From an uncultured Porphyromonadaceae bacterium (GTDB lineage Bacteria > Bacteroidota > Bacteroidia > Bacteroidales > Muribaculaceae), in the NCBI GenBank assembly GCA_945916235.1, contig CAMEGQ010000021.1, positions 1 through 32,783 of the forward strand: DNA of 32,783 nucleotides. Direction: 5' to 3'. Both the position numbers and the translations under genes were made by a program. Positions 15,952-24,635 of the stretch are shown one piece after another (within the stretch, counting starts at the first letter, position 1; the number at the start of each line of letters is the position of its first letter). The notes under the pieces are model-generated. The model saw only the letters and a program-made list of their open reading frames with translations, was not told where the DNA came from and ran no database searches.

Positions 15952-16971
15952 CTATTTGTAGGCGGCTTTCCGGAAGGCCGCAGCGTTGGTCAGATGGTCA
16001 GAATATGATGAGGTGAAATCGTGATAACCCGACCCGTCGGCTCGTGCGCACATATAGATGTAGTCATGGCTCGGCGCAGAGATTACCTGCTCAATAGTCG
16101 CAGCCTCGGGCAGACGGATTACGCCCGGGGGCAAACCCTTGTAGATGTATGTGTTATATGGTGAATCTACCTTCAGCATATCTCCCGTGATTCTCTTGGC
16201 GGCGAAATCACCCGTGGCAAATTTCACCGTCGGATCGGCCTGCAGACGCATCCCCTTGTCCAACCTGTTGAGATACAGACGTGCTATCTTTCCGCGCTCG
16301 TCGCGCCGGTTCGATTCCTCCTCCACTATCGAGGCCAACACCGATGCCTGCAGCGGCGTCAGCCCCTCGGCCTTGGCCTTGGCTTGGCGCTCATCGGTCC
16401 AGAATCGGCGGTAATTATCGCGTATCTTTTCGGTCAGCTCCTCAGGAGTCGCTGTCCAATAGACTTCATACGTATCCGGAAGAAACTGTGCCTCAAGCTC
16501 TTCCGCCGCGATCCCTTCCTTTTCGGCTATCCTTGCCATGACAGCCTTGAACTCGTCGGGCGAGAATTCCATCACGCTGCCAAGCCTCTCGGCCAACTGG
16601 TCAGATGTACGCAGATTGTTGAATGTCAGCTTGATAGGCGTCTGACGTCCCTTCCCTATCCTGCGGGCGATGGCCCAGGCCTTCTCGCCAGGCTCTATGC
16701 GGTAAGCGCCATGCGAAGCGGCCACGTTGCCGTTCCATAGATTACCCACTGTCGACCCGAAACTGTTTCCCAGCGATGTTCGGAGCGAATCGCGCACATC
16801 GTCTGCCGTTGCCGATGCGGGAATATGCACCCACACGGCCTCGCCGCCGTCGTATCCGGCCGACAGCTTGGTAAAATAATACACTCCCCAGACCATAACC
16901 ACCAGCGTAATCACAGTGATCACCTGCCTGCGTGTAGCCCCCGCCCCGAATTTCTTCATATCTTCTTTCAT
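15952..16971 (-). CDS. mltG: Endolytic peptidoglycan transglycosylase MltG (YceG-like)
   Basis: This 339-residue inner-membrane enzyme cleaves nascent glycan strands and is thought to set their length. One N-terminal helix (about 17-34) anchors it, a LysM-like region follows (about 45-120), and the YceG catalytic domain covers about 150-335. Key motifs are LPDTYEVYW, ASIVEEES, GMRLQADPTVKFA and DSPYNTYIYKGLPPG. The catalytic Glu is Glu217 in IVEEES, next to the E. coli numbering (Glu218). The ATG at 16971 is chosen although the frame stays open to 17097: the upstream part runs through the terminator of the M16 gene and the mltG promoter, and AGGAG lies just ahead of this ATG. It is probably a single-gene unit. 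Confidence 0.92.
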   Translation of the reverse strand: MKEDMKKFGAGATRRQVITVITLVVMVWGVYYFTKLSAGYDGGEAVWVHIPASATADDVRDSLRTSLGNSFGSTVGNLWNGNVAASHGAYRIEPGEKAWAIARRIGKGRQTPIKLTFNNLRTSDQLAERLGSVMEFSPDEFKAVMARIAEKEGIAAEELEAQFLPDTYEVYWTATPEELTEKIRDNYRRFWTDERQAKAKAEGLTPLQASVLASIVEEESNRRDERGKIARLYLNRLDKGMRLQADPTVKFATGDFAAKRITGDMLKVDSPYNTYIYKGLPPGVIRLPEAATIEQVISAPSHDYIYMCARADGSGYHDFTSSYSDHLTNAAAFRKAAYK

Positions 16972-17000
16972 TTGGCTCCTTTCATCTCTTTTTCGTCCCG

Positions 17001-17031
17001 CAAATTTACCCATTCTCATGCAAATCCCCAA
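17001..17031 (-). promoter_or_regulatory. Promoter of mltG
   Basis: On the minus strand TTG (17031-17029) is followed after 20 nt by TAAATTTG (17008-17001), a full -7 match. The expected start near 16994 gives a 23-nt leader, which fixes the mltG start at 16971. Confidence 0.72.
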
Positions 17032-17076
17032 CCCGATCCTCAAAATCTGCCAAAGCAAACCATCATCTCTGGATAC

Positions 17077-17109
17077 AAAAAAACTGCTCCGGCACACGTG
17101 CCGGAGCAG
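17077..17109 (-). terminator. Rho-independent terminator of the M16 protease gene
   Basis: The near-perfect palindrome CTGCTCCGGCA (17084-17094) / TGCCGGAGCAG (17099-17109) is followed on the minus strand by seven T (complement of 17077-17083). It lies about 110 bp after the M16 stop codon. Confidence 0.92.
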
Positions 17110-17204
17110 CCTGTATTTCCATCTCGGAATGGGTCTTATTTTTTTCCTTCCGGGAGCGACTTGTCAGATTGGGACGCGAGGGGTCATTCCGACGTCCGTC
17201 GCTG

Positions 17205-17234
17205 CCCTCTGTCACAAATTATTCTGACAGAGGG
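17205..17234. repeat. Perfect 10-bp inverted repeat spanning the M16 protease stop codon
   Basis: CCCTCTGTCA (17205-17214) and TGACAGAGGG (17225-17234) are exact complements around a 10-nt loop that contains the TAA stop (17219-17221). In the mRNA the arm inside the gene encodes the last residues (DPLS). No T-tract follows, and the real terminator is further on at 17077-17109. Confidence 0.7.
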
Positions 17235-20032
17235 TCAAGAGTGATAATCAGATATTTGCCCTGAGCGTTCAGATCTTTCATGAACTTCATCACGTCGTCC
17301 TTGGTGATGCTCTTGAACAGCTCCTCGGCGCCGTTGAATGTATCCACGCCGTTGAGGTATTCGCCGCCCATGGCATTCAGCCATGCGTCGTTCTTTTCCA
17401 TACCTTCGCGCACATTCTTGATCGAATATTCAATCACCTTGTTCACCTCTTCGTCGGTGATATTCGTCTCCATATTCTTGAACTCCTTGGAGATGAAGTC
17501 AAACACTTCCTGTTTCTTCTCAGGCTTCATCGGGAAGGTGCTCTGGATGGTGATGTTGTGGCCGTTGTTGAGGCGCGACATGTTGCCCTGAGCCCAGATT
17601 GAGTATACGGCACCCATCTCCTCGCGCACTGTGTTGATCAGGCGCTGCGAAAGGATCTGACCGGCTGTGGTGGCCAGAGCGCGGTTGGCGGGCGTGAAAT
17701 CTTCGCTGCCCACCTCCAGAATGGCGGCGTAAGTCTGCGGAGTTTCCATCTTGGTGGTGAACTCGTGAGTCTTCTGGGCGGTCTGGAGTGCCAGAGCGGG
17801 ATCACACTTGAAGTCAGAGGTCTTGGTGGCAGCATCAGCAGGCAGAGTAGCCAGATACTGCTCCATCAGCGGTTTGAACGTGTCCATATCGATGTTACCC
17901 ACGAAGTAGAAGGTATAATCGGCTGCATTGGCCGTCATCTTGCGGGCGATGTCGATGGTCTGGTTCAGGTCGGCGGCAGCGATAGCGTCGGTGCTGAGAG
18001 CCTGCTTGCGCGCTGCGCTGTAGAGGGCCTTCATCAGATCCTGCTGGAATACGAACTGAGGATTGTTCTCCTGATTTTTCAGGACTCCGATCATCGACTG
18101 GCGGGTCGACTCAAATTCGTCAGGATTGATGGTGAAGTTGGTGAAATACATGTAGATAAGCTCCATCAGAGTGGGCAGATCCTTCGGGGTCGACTGACCT
18201 TCCACGTCGCGGGTAAAATCGGAGAAGCTCATTTCCACTCCCACCTGCTTACCGCTCAGATATTTCTGAAGGTCTTTGTTGGTATAGTCGCCAAGTCCAT
18301 TGACAGTGGAAGCTATCGGAAAGAATATCAGCGAATTGGAATATTCATCGGGGAATACCGATGTACCGCCCTTGGCCATGGCGTCAAACAGGATCTCGTC
18401 GGCCTTGAAGTCGGTCTGCTTCACGATTACATCCACACCGTTTGAGAGCGTATACTTCGTAGCGCCCCATTTCTCCACGGGCTGCTCGCTGACGATCTTG
18501 CCGGGAGCGGGAAGTTGCGGAATCAGCGGTTCGGTCTTGACCTCGTCTTTGTAAGGCTGAATATCTTCGGCCTCAACCTCGGCGGCAGCAGTGATGAAAT
18601 CCTGCTCGGTGGGCACTTTCATCCCCTCCTTCTCGGGGAGCATGGCCAGCAGCACGCGGTTGTCTTTCGATACCATCTGCTGGAACACCTGATTGATGGC
18701 TTCCACGGGGATATTGTTTGCCATCAGATTCATGTTGTTATACTCCATTTCGATGCCGGGAGCGGGATTGTTGTCGATGAAGTGGCGCACGAGTTCCTGC
18801 ACATAGACATCGTTCTCCTGCTTTTCGCGGTTGTTGTAAGCCTTCTCCAGGCGCGACAGGTATTCGCTGCGCGCACGGTCGTATTCTCCCACGGTGAAGC
18901 CTTTCTGGGCGCGGAGAAGTTCGCGGTACACTGCCTTATACGAGGGGATCATATCGCCGCCTTTGGCCACAGCGCCCAGAGTCAGGGCGTCCTCGGTGTT
19001 GGCCAGCAGATAGTTGCCATAATCGGCATAAGCCTGCGCGAAGGGGACGTTGGGGTCTGACATCATCTCGCTGAAGCGATTGTTGAGCATCGCCCCGATC
19101 ATGTCGGTAATATAGTCGGTGACCATATAGGCCATGGTATTGCGCTGTTCGCGCGGCATCGCCTCGTTTTTGAAGAATATATTGAAGATGGGGAAGCTCT
19201 GCTCCTTGTCGGTGCCGATGGCGTAGATGGTGCCTTCGGTCTGGGGAACTTTCTCATATTCACGCGGCTGAGCGTTCTGGGGCATCTTGATGGGGCCGAA
19301 CATCTCCTTGATCTTATTCTCGATGCGGTCCACGTCGATGTCGCCTACCACGATGATACCCTGCTGATCCGGACGGTACCATGCCTCATAATAGTCGCGG
19401 AGCACCTGGTGGGGGAAACTGTCGACCACTTCCATGATGCCGATAGGCAGGCGGTGGCCATACTTCGAACCGGGATACATCTTGGGAAGCAGCTTCTCCA
19501 GGATACGCATCTGGCCCACATTGTTGGTGCGCCATTCTTCATGGATGATGGGGCGTTCCTTGTCGATCTCCTCACCAAGCAGCGACACTTCGTCGGCCCA
19601 GTCGTGAAGGATCAGAAGGCAGGAATCCTGCACCGATTCGCGGGCAGTAGGCACGTTGGAGATGTTGTAGACGGTTTCGTCCACTCCGGTGTGTGCATTC
19701 AGGTTCACACCGAACTTCACACCTACCGACTCCAGCCAGTCGCGCAGGCTGGTGCCGGGGAAATTGGTCGTGCCGTTGAAGCACATATGCTCCAGGAAGT
19801 GAGCCAGACCGCGCTGGCTGTCGTTTTCCAGAATCGAACCGACTTTCTGCGCGATGTAGAAATCGGCCTGACCCTTAGGAGTCTCGTTGTGACGGATGTA
19901 GTAGGTCAGTCCGTTCTCGAGCTGACCGGTGCGCACTGCCGGATCCAGCGGAAGCTCTTCCAGCTGGGCAAAAGCCCCGAAGGCTGTAAAAGCCGTTAGC
20001 ATCAGCAATGCTCTTTTGAGTAAATTTCTCAT
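17219..20032 (-). CDS. M16-family zinc metallopeptidase, two-domain (PqqL-like)
   Basis: This 937-residue protein is a predicted periplasmic or envelope protease of the pitrilysin (inverzincin) family. A signal peptide (about 1-22, ending AFGAFA-Q) precedes the first M16 unit. The zinc motif HFLEH lies at His78-His82, with Glu81 as the catalytic base. Glu159 in DKERPIIHEEW, 77 residues after His82, fits the third zinc ligand. The inactive second half (about 490-930) contains VEKWGATKYTLSNGVDV and the substrate-groove region GAVYSIWAQGN, as in full-length M16B/PqqL proteins. The length fits the long single-chain class. A promoter-like site overlaps a palindrome at 20061-20113. The gene follows radA by 128 bp with no clear terminator between them, so partial read-through from the guaB side is possible. 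Substrates are unknown. Confidence 0.92.
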   Translation of the reverse strand: MRNLLKRALLMLTAFTAFGAFAQLEELPLDPAVRTGQLENGLTYYIRHNETPKGQADFYIAQKVGSILENDSQRGLAHFLEHMCFNGTTNFPGTSLRDWLESVGVKFGVNLNAHTGVDETVYNISNVPTARESVQDSCLLILHDWADEVSLLGEEIDKERPIIHEEWRTNNVGQMRILEKLLPKMYPGSKYGHRLPIGIMEVVDSFPHQVLRDYYEAWYRPDQQGIIVVGDIDVDRIENKIKEMFGPIKMPQNAQPREYEKVPQTEGTIYAIGTDKEQSFPIFNIFFKNEAMPREQRNTMAYMVTDYITDMIGAMLNNRFSEMMSDPNVPFAQAYADYGNYLLANTEDALTLGAVAKGGDMIPSYKAVYRELLRAQKGFTVGEYDRARSEYLSRLEKAYNNREKQENDVYVQELVRHFIDNNPAPGIEMEYNNMNLMANNIPVEAINQVFQQMVSKDNRVLLAMLPEKEGMKVPTEQDFITAAAEVEAEDIQPYKDEVKTEPLIPQLPAPGKIVSEQPVEKWGATKYTLSNGVDVIVKQTDFKADEILFDAMAKGGTSVFPDEYSNSLIFFPIASTVNGLGDYTNKDLQKYLSGKQVGVEMSFSDFTRDVEGQSTPKDLPTLMELIYMYFTNFTINPDEFESTRQSMIGVLKNQENNPQFVFQQDLMKALYSAARKQALSTDAIAAADLNQTIDIARKMTANAADYTFYFVGNIDMDTFKPLMEQYLATLPADAATKTSDFKCDPALALQTAQKTHEFTTKMETPQTYAAILEVGSEDFTPANRALATTAGQILSQRLINTVREEMGAVYSIWAQGNMSRLNNGHNITIQSTFPMKPEKKQEVFDFISKEFKNMETNITDEEVNKVIEYSIKNVREGMEKNDAWLNAMGGEYLNGVDTFNGAEELFKSITKDDVMKFMKDLNAQGKYLIITLDPLSE

Positions 20033-20060
20033 TAATTTAGGTTTTTGTAATATAATTGGT

Positions 20061-20092
20061 CAAATTTGGATATTCCTCTTTGTTAGACGCAA
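20061..20092 (-). promoter_or_regulatory. Putative promoter of the M16 protease gene
   Basis: On the minus strand TTG (20092-20090) is followed after 21 nt by CAAATTTG (20068-20061), one mismatch from TAnnTTTG. The expected start near 20054 gives a leader of about 22 nt, much like mltG. Confidence 0.4.
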
Positions 20093-20113
20093 CTTTGTCA
20101 AAATAGTTGCATC
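20086..20113. repeat. Palindrome upstream of the M16 gene (candidate operator)
   Basis: GACGCAACT (20086-20094) and AGTTGCATC (20105-20113) form a 9-bp inverted repeat with one mismatch (G-T as RNA) and a 10-bp spacer. Its near arm covers the putative -33 TTG. The symmetry and size suit a dimeric regulator. Confidence 0.45.
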
Positions 20114-20160
20114 TTCAGTGCAAATTTTTTTTGGCCTTGCAGGCCGGACCGTGCGGAAGG

Positions 20161-21537
20161 TCAGCCGAACAGCCTTCGGAAAGCCTCCTCTACCCGCGCC
20201 ACTTCAGCCACTTCGATGTTGAGTTTCGACTTGTCGACCCCTTTGAGCGAACCCTTGGGGATGATTATAGTGGTCATCCCGAGCTTTTCGGCTTCGCGCA
20301 CACGCTGCTCCATACGCGTCACGGGGCGTATCTCGCCGGTCAGTCCGATCTCCCCGGCCATGCAGATGCCGCGGTCGATGGTCATGTCGACATTCGACGA
20401 CAGGATGGCGGCGGTGACAGCCAGATCAAGCGCCGGATCAGCCACTTTCAGGCCTCCGGCGATGTTGAGAAACACATCTTTCTGCGCCAGCTTGAACCCT
20501 ACACGCTTCTCCAGCACAGCCAGCAGCATGTTCATGCGCTTGGAATCGAATCCGGTCACAGAGCGCTGCGGAGTGCCGTAAGCCGCCGTCGAAACCAAAG
20601 CCTGAGCCTCGATAAGCAGCGGGCGTATCCCCTCCAGAGTCACCCCGACGGCGCATCCCGACAGCTGCTCCCCCTCCCTGCGGCTTATGAGCATCTCCGA
20701 CGGGTTGGTCACCTCGCGCAGTCCGCGCTGACACATCTCATAGATGCCCAGTTCGGCGGTATTGCCGAAGCGGTTTTTGGTAGCCCGAAGGATGCGGTAC
20801 ATATACTGGCGGTCGCCCTCAAACTGCAGCACGGCGTCGACGATATGCTCCAGCACTTTCGGCCCTGCCAGCGTCCCCTCCTTGTTGATATGGCCTATGA
20901 GAATCACGGGCACATTGTTCTCCTTGGCATATCTCAGCAGCGCCGCCGCGCACTCGCGCACCTGGCTCACCGATCCGGCGGCCGATTCCAGCGCGTCGGA
21001 GGCGATGGTCTGTATCGAGTCCACGATGATGAGCTGCGGCTCTATCTGGCGGATATGCTCGAATATGTTTTCAAGCGAAGTTTCTGTGACCACATAGCAA
21101 TTGTCGCTCATACGCCCGATGCGGTCGGCGCGCATCTTTATCTGCTGCGCGCTCTCCTCACCCGACACATAAAGTATGCGCCGGCTCTTGATCGACAGGA
21201 TATTCTGCAATACGAGCGTCGACTTGCCGATACCTGGCTCGCCGCCCACAAGCACTATCGAGCCGCTCACCAGCCCTCCGCCCAACACTCTGTTGAGCTC
21301 TTCCGAAGGCATATGGATGCGGGTCTCGTCGCCGGCCTGTATGTCGCATACCTTCTGCGGCGTGCTCCGGTTGGCGCGCGACTGATGGCTGGGGCCTACT
21401 ATCCCCTTGGTGGCTTTCACTTTCTCCTCCACCATCGTATTCCAGGCGCCGCACGACGGGCAGCGACCCTCCCAGCGCGGCGAGTCGGCTCCGCATTCTG
21501 AGCAGAACCACACTGATTTTTCTTTCGCTTTTGCCAT
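20161..21537 (-). CDS. radA: DNA repair protein RadA (Sms)
   Basis: This 458-residue RecA-like ATPase promotes branch migration in recombinational repair. It shows the three expected parts. A C4 zinc finger has Cys12, Cys15, Cys26 and Cys29 (CSEC...CPSC). The ATPase core has Walker A GGEPGIGKST (about 98-107), a Walker B-like LIIVDSIQT and the RadA-specific KNRFG motif at 254-258. The C-terminal Lon-like domain (about 285-450) contains PQRSVTGFDSKRMNMLLAVLEKR. Length is normal for the family. It lies 13 bp after the methyltransferase gene, so the two are almost certainly co-transcribed. An open frame on the opposite strand (20107-21501) is a shadow. Confidence 0.96.
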   Translation of the reverse strand: MAKAKEKSVWFCSECGADSPRWEGRCPSCGAWNTMVEEKVKATKGIVGPSHQSRANRSTPQKVCDIQAGDETRIHMPSEELNRVLGGGLVSGSIVLVGGEPGIGKSTLVLQNILSIKSRRILYVSGEESAQQIKMRADRIGRMSDNCYVVTETSLENIFEHIRQIEPQLIIVDSIQTIASDALESAAGSVSQVRECAAALLRYAKENNVPVILIGHINKEGTLAGPKVLEHIVDAVLQFEGDRQYMYRILRATKNRFGNTAELGIYEMCQRGLREVTNPSEMLISRREGEQLSGCAVGVTLEGIRPLLIEAQALVSTAAYGTPQRSVTGFDSKRMNMLLAVLEKRVGFKLAQKDVFLNIAGGLKVADPALDLAVTAAILSSNVDMTIDRGICMAGEIGLTGEIRPVTRMEQRVREAEKLGMTTIIIPKGSLKGVDKSKLNIEVAEVARVEEAFRRLFG

Positions 21538-21550
21538 ATATTTGCTGTCT

Positions 21551-22363
21551 TTACCGCTGGCGCCGGCGGAACTCTCCGAGAGTTATACCCGTGGCCATCG
21601 CCACATTAAGCGACTCCACAGCCTCGCCCCGGCGCTCCGACGGATAAGTCGGAATGAGCAGCCGACGGTTCACTTCACGCCCCGTGGCGGCCGATATACC
21701 GTTCCCCTCGTTGCCCATCACCACGATGCCGCCCTTCCCCAGCCGGGTGCGGTAGATGTCGTCGCCGTCGAGAAATGTGCCGTAAATGTCCGCTCCGCGC
21801 TCCCGGGCTTGCGCAAGCAGCTGCGGAAGGTCGCAATATACCACCCTCACGCGGCTCAGCGCCCCCATGGTCGACTGCACTACTTTGGGATTGTACATAT
21901 CCACCGTGTCGTGCGAAGCCAGTATCAGCCTGACGCCGAACCAGTCGGCCACACGGATTATCGTGCCCAGATTGCCCGGGTCCTGCACTCCGTCGAGCGC
22001 AAGCGTCAGCTCTCCGGAGTCTATCTCCGCCGCTTCGATGCTGTCGGAGCCTTCGGGCATACGGCATACGGCTATCACCCCCTGCGGGGTTTTCATCCCC
22101 GACAGGCGGTCCATGTCGGCGGCCGAGGCCGTCAGCAGCTCTATATGCTTGGCTTTCAAGATTTCTGACGGAGGAAGCAGACGGACATTGGCGTCCAGCC
22201 AGGCGGGTGTAGCCACGATGGTCTCTACGGCAAATTCGCCGATAGAGTCCGCCACTGAGCGTGTCCCTTCCACCACGAACCGTCGCTGCTCACGCCTGTG
22301 TTTGGCCTGCTGCAGAGCGCCGATTCTCTTCCGCTCGCTATTGCTTATCTGCCTCCATTCCAT
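21551..22363 (-). CDS. TrmH/SpoU-family RNA 2'-O-methyltransferase
   Basis: This 270-residue SPOUT-class enzyme probably methylates a ribose 2'-OH in rRNA (or tRNA) using S-adenosylmethionine. An N-terminal substrate-binding domain (about 1-100; KHRREQRRFVVEG, MKTPQGVIAVC) precedes the knotted catalytic domain. Its three motifs are visible: motif 1 LDGVQDPGNLGTIIRVADW with the conserved Asn and Arg, motif 2 GIVVMGNEGNGIS, and motif 3 ESLNVAMATGITL. The ATG at 22363 is chosen; an in-frame TTG at 22378 would add five residues. The exact target base cannot be told. It is 69 bp downstream of guaB and 13 bp upstream of radA, on the same strand. Confidence 0.9.
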   Translation of the reverse strand: MEWRQISNSERKRIGALQQAKHRREQRRFVVEGTRSVADSIGEFAVETIVATPAWLDANVRLLPPSEILKAKHIELLTASAADMDRLSGMKTPQGVIAVCRMPEGSDSIEAAEIDSGELTLALDGVQDPGNLGTIIRVADWFGVRLILASHDTVDMYNPKVVQSTMGALSRVRVVYCDLPQLLAQARERGADIYGTFLDGDDIYRTRLGKGGIVVMGNEGNGISAATGREVNRRLLIPTYPSERRGEAVESLNVAMATGITLGEFRRRQR

Positions 22364-22432
22364 ATTTCTTGCTTTCAATTTTCCCGGGCGCCGCCGGATG
22401 CTCCGGAACTGTCGGTCGGTCGGGATGGCGCC

Positions 22433-24016
<1,584 letters not shown>

Positions 24017-24026
24017 TTATTGCGCA

Positions 24027-24034
24027 CAAATTTA
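24027..24034 (-). promoter_or_regulatory. -7 element of guaB
   Basis: On the minus strand TAAATTTG matches TAnnTTTG fully; no good -33 TTTG is seen. The expected start near 24020 leaves a leader of about 110 nt. Confidence 0.5.
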
Positions 24035-24086
24035 ATGATTTTTTTCGGCATTTCCACCATTCTCCGCGCTTTTTCCCATCAGTTTT

Positions 24087-24139
24087 CCTTCGGAACGCCT
24101 TCGGAACGCCATCGGAACACATCGGAAAGCATAGGAAAG
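24087..24139. repeat. Degenerate tandem repeat, 10-11 bp units
   Basis: Five head-to-tail units: CCTTCGGAACG, CCTTCGGAACG, CCATCGGAACA, CATCGGAAAG, CATAGGAAAG. All share a (T/A)(C/A)GGAA core. The tract lies between the divergent guaB and tRNA-Pro promoters, about one helical turn per unit. Confidence 0.75.
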
Positions 24140-24182
24140 TATAAATCTTTTTCTTCCATCCGCGCTCTCTTGAAATTTCGCT

Positions 24183-24214
24183 TTTGCATTTGCGGAAAAT
24201 AATTGCTAACTTTG
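24183..24214 (+). promoter_or_regulatory. Promoter of the tRNA-Pro/tRNA-Arg unit
   Basis: TTTG (24183-24186) is followed after 20 nt by TAACTTTG (24207-24214), matching both consensus elements and the spacing. It is the best promoter in the window. The expected start near 24221 leaves about 50 nt of 5' leader for RNase P to remove. Confidence 0.82.
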
Positions 24215-24272
24215 CACCGCTTGAGCGGTCGGCGGCCTCTTCTTAAGGACCCTCGGCTCCGCATCAGGTTTT

Positions 24273-24349
24273 CGGGGCGTAGCGCAGTCCGGTAGCGCAC
24301 CTGGTTTGGGACCAGGTGGTCGCAGGTTCGAATCCTGTCACCCCGACCA
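24273..24349 (+). tRNA. tRNA-Pro (anticodon TGG)
   Basis: This is a complete 77-nt cloverleaf with encoded CCA. The anticodon stem CCTGG/CCAGG holds the loop TTTGGGA, so the anticodon is TGG (reads CCN proline codons). The D stem is GCGC/GCGC, the variable loop is TGGTC, and the T stem GCAGG/CCTGT frames TTCGAAT. The acceptor stem CGGGGCG/CACCCCG has one mismatch, C6 against A67. The start with C1-G72 is typical of bacterial tRNA-Pro. Confidence 0.96.
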
Positions 24350-24435
24350 TCCCCCCGCTCCGCTCTGTTTTTACCGACGGCAGGCTGACAGCCTCACGGC
24401 TTTCAGCGCCCGCAGAGCGCAGCAAAGGGCCTCAA

Positions 24436-24507
24436 GCACCCATAGTTCAATGGATAGAATATTGGATTCCGGTTCCAACGATTGGGGTTCGACTCCCCAT
24501 GGGTGTA
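24436..24507 (+). tRNA. tRNA-Arg (anticodon CCG)
   Basis: This is a 72-nt cloverleaf without encoded CCA (the discriminator A is followed by CTA). The anticodon stem TTGGA/TCCAA holds TTCCGGT, giving anticodon CCG for the codon CGG. The T stem is TGGGG/CCCCA around TTCGACT. The acceptor stem GCACCCA/TGGGTGT closes with a G1-U72 wobble. It lies 86 nt after tRNA-Pro and shares its promoter and terminator. Confidence 0.94.
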
Positions 24508-24511
24508 CTAA

Positions 24512-24558
24512 AAGCCCCTCCGCACAGCCCGCAAGCTTCGGAGGGGCTTCCTTTATCT
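24512..24558 (+). terminator. Rho-independent terminator of the tRNA unit
   Basis: The perfect 11-bp stem AAGCCCCTCCG (24512-24522) / CGGAGGGGCTT (24539-24549) is followed by CCTTTATCTT. It begins five bases after tRNA-Arg. Confidence 0.85.
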
Positions 24559-24593
24559 TCATCTATCTTCATCATCCCCCTCAATCCCCACAA

Positions 24594-24629
24594 AAATTAT
24601 ACGACTTATTAGAATTATTAGAATTCAAT
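24594..24629. repeat. AT-rich tandem repeat, period 9 bp (locus C)
   Basis: Units AAATTATAC, GACTTATTA, GAATTATTA and GAATTCAAT follow each other in exact 9-bp phase. The tract lies just after the stop of the leftward acyltransferase gene (24636), facing the tRNA terminator, so it is again in a convergent 3' region. Confidence 0.7.
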
Positions 24630-24635
24630 CTCCCT

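Noticed and set aside
16972-17097. N-terminal extension of MltG by 42 residues
   Set aside because: It would be translated through the M16 terminator hairpin and the mltG promoter. The ATG at 16971 has AGGAG in front and opens directly onto the membrane anchor.
20112-20160. GGCCTTGCAGGCC hairpin with a T8 run as terminator after radA
   Set aside because: The T-run lies on the wrong side for leftward transcription (it reads as A8 after the hairpin on the minus strand), and no rightward gene ends there.
20107-21501. 464-codon plus-strand open frame opposite radA
   Set aside because: Antisense to a gene with every RadA motif intact; no recognisable domain and no promoter of its own.
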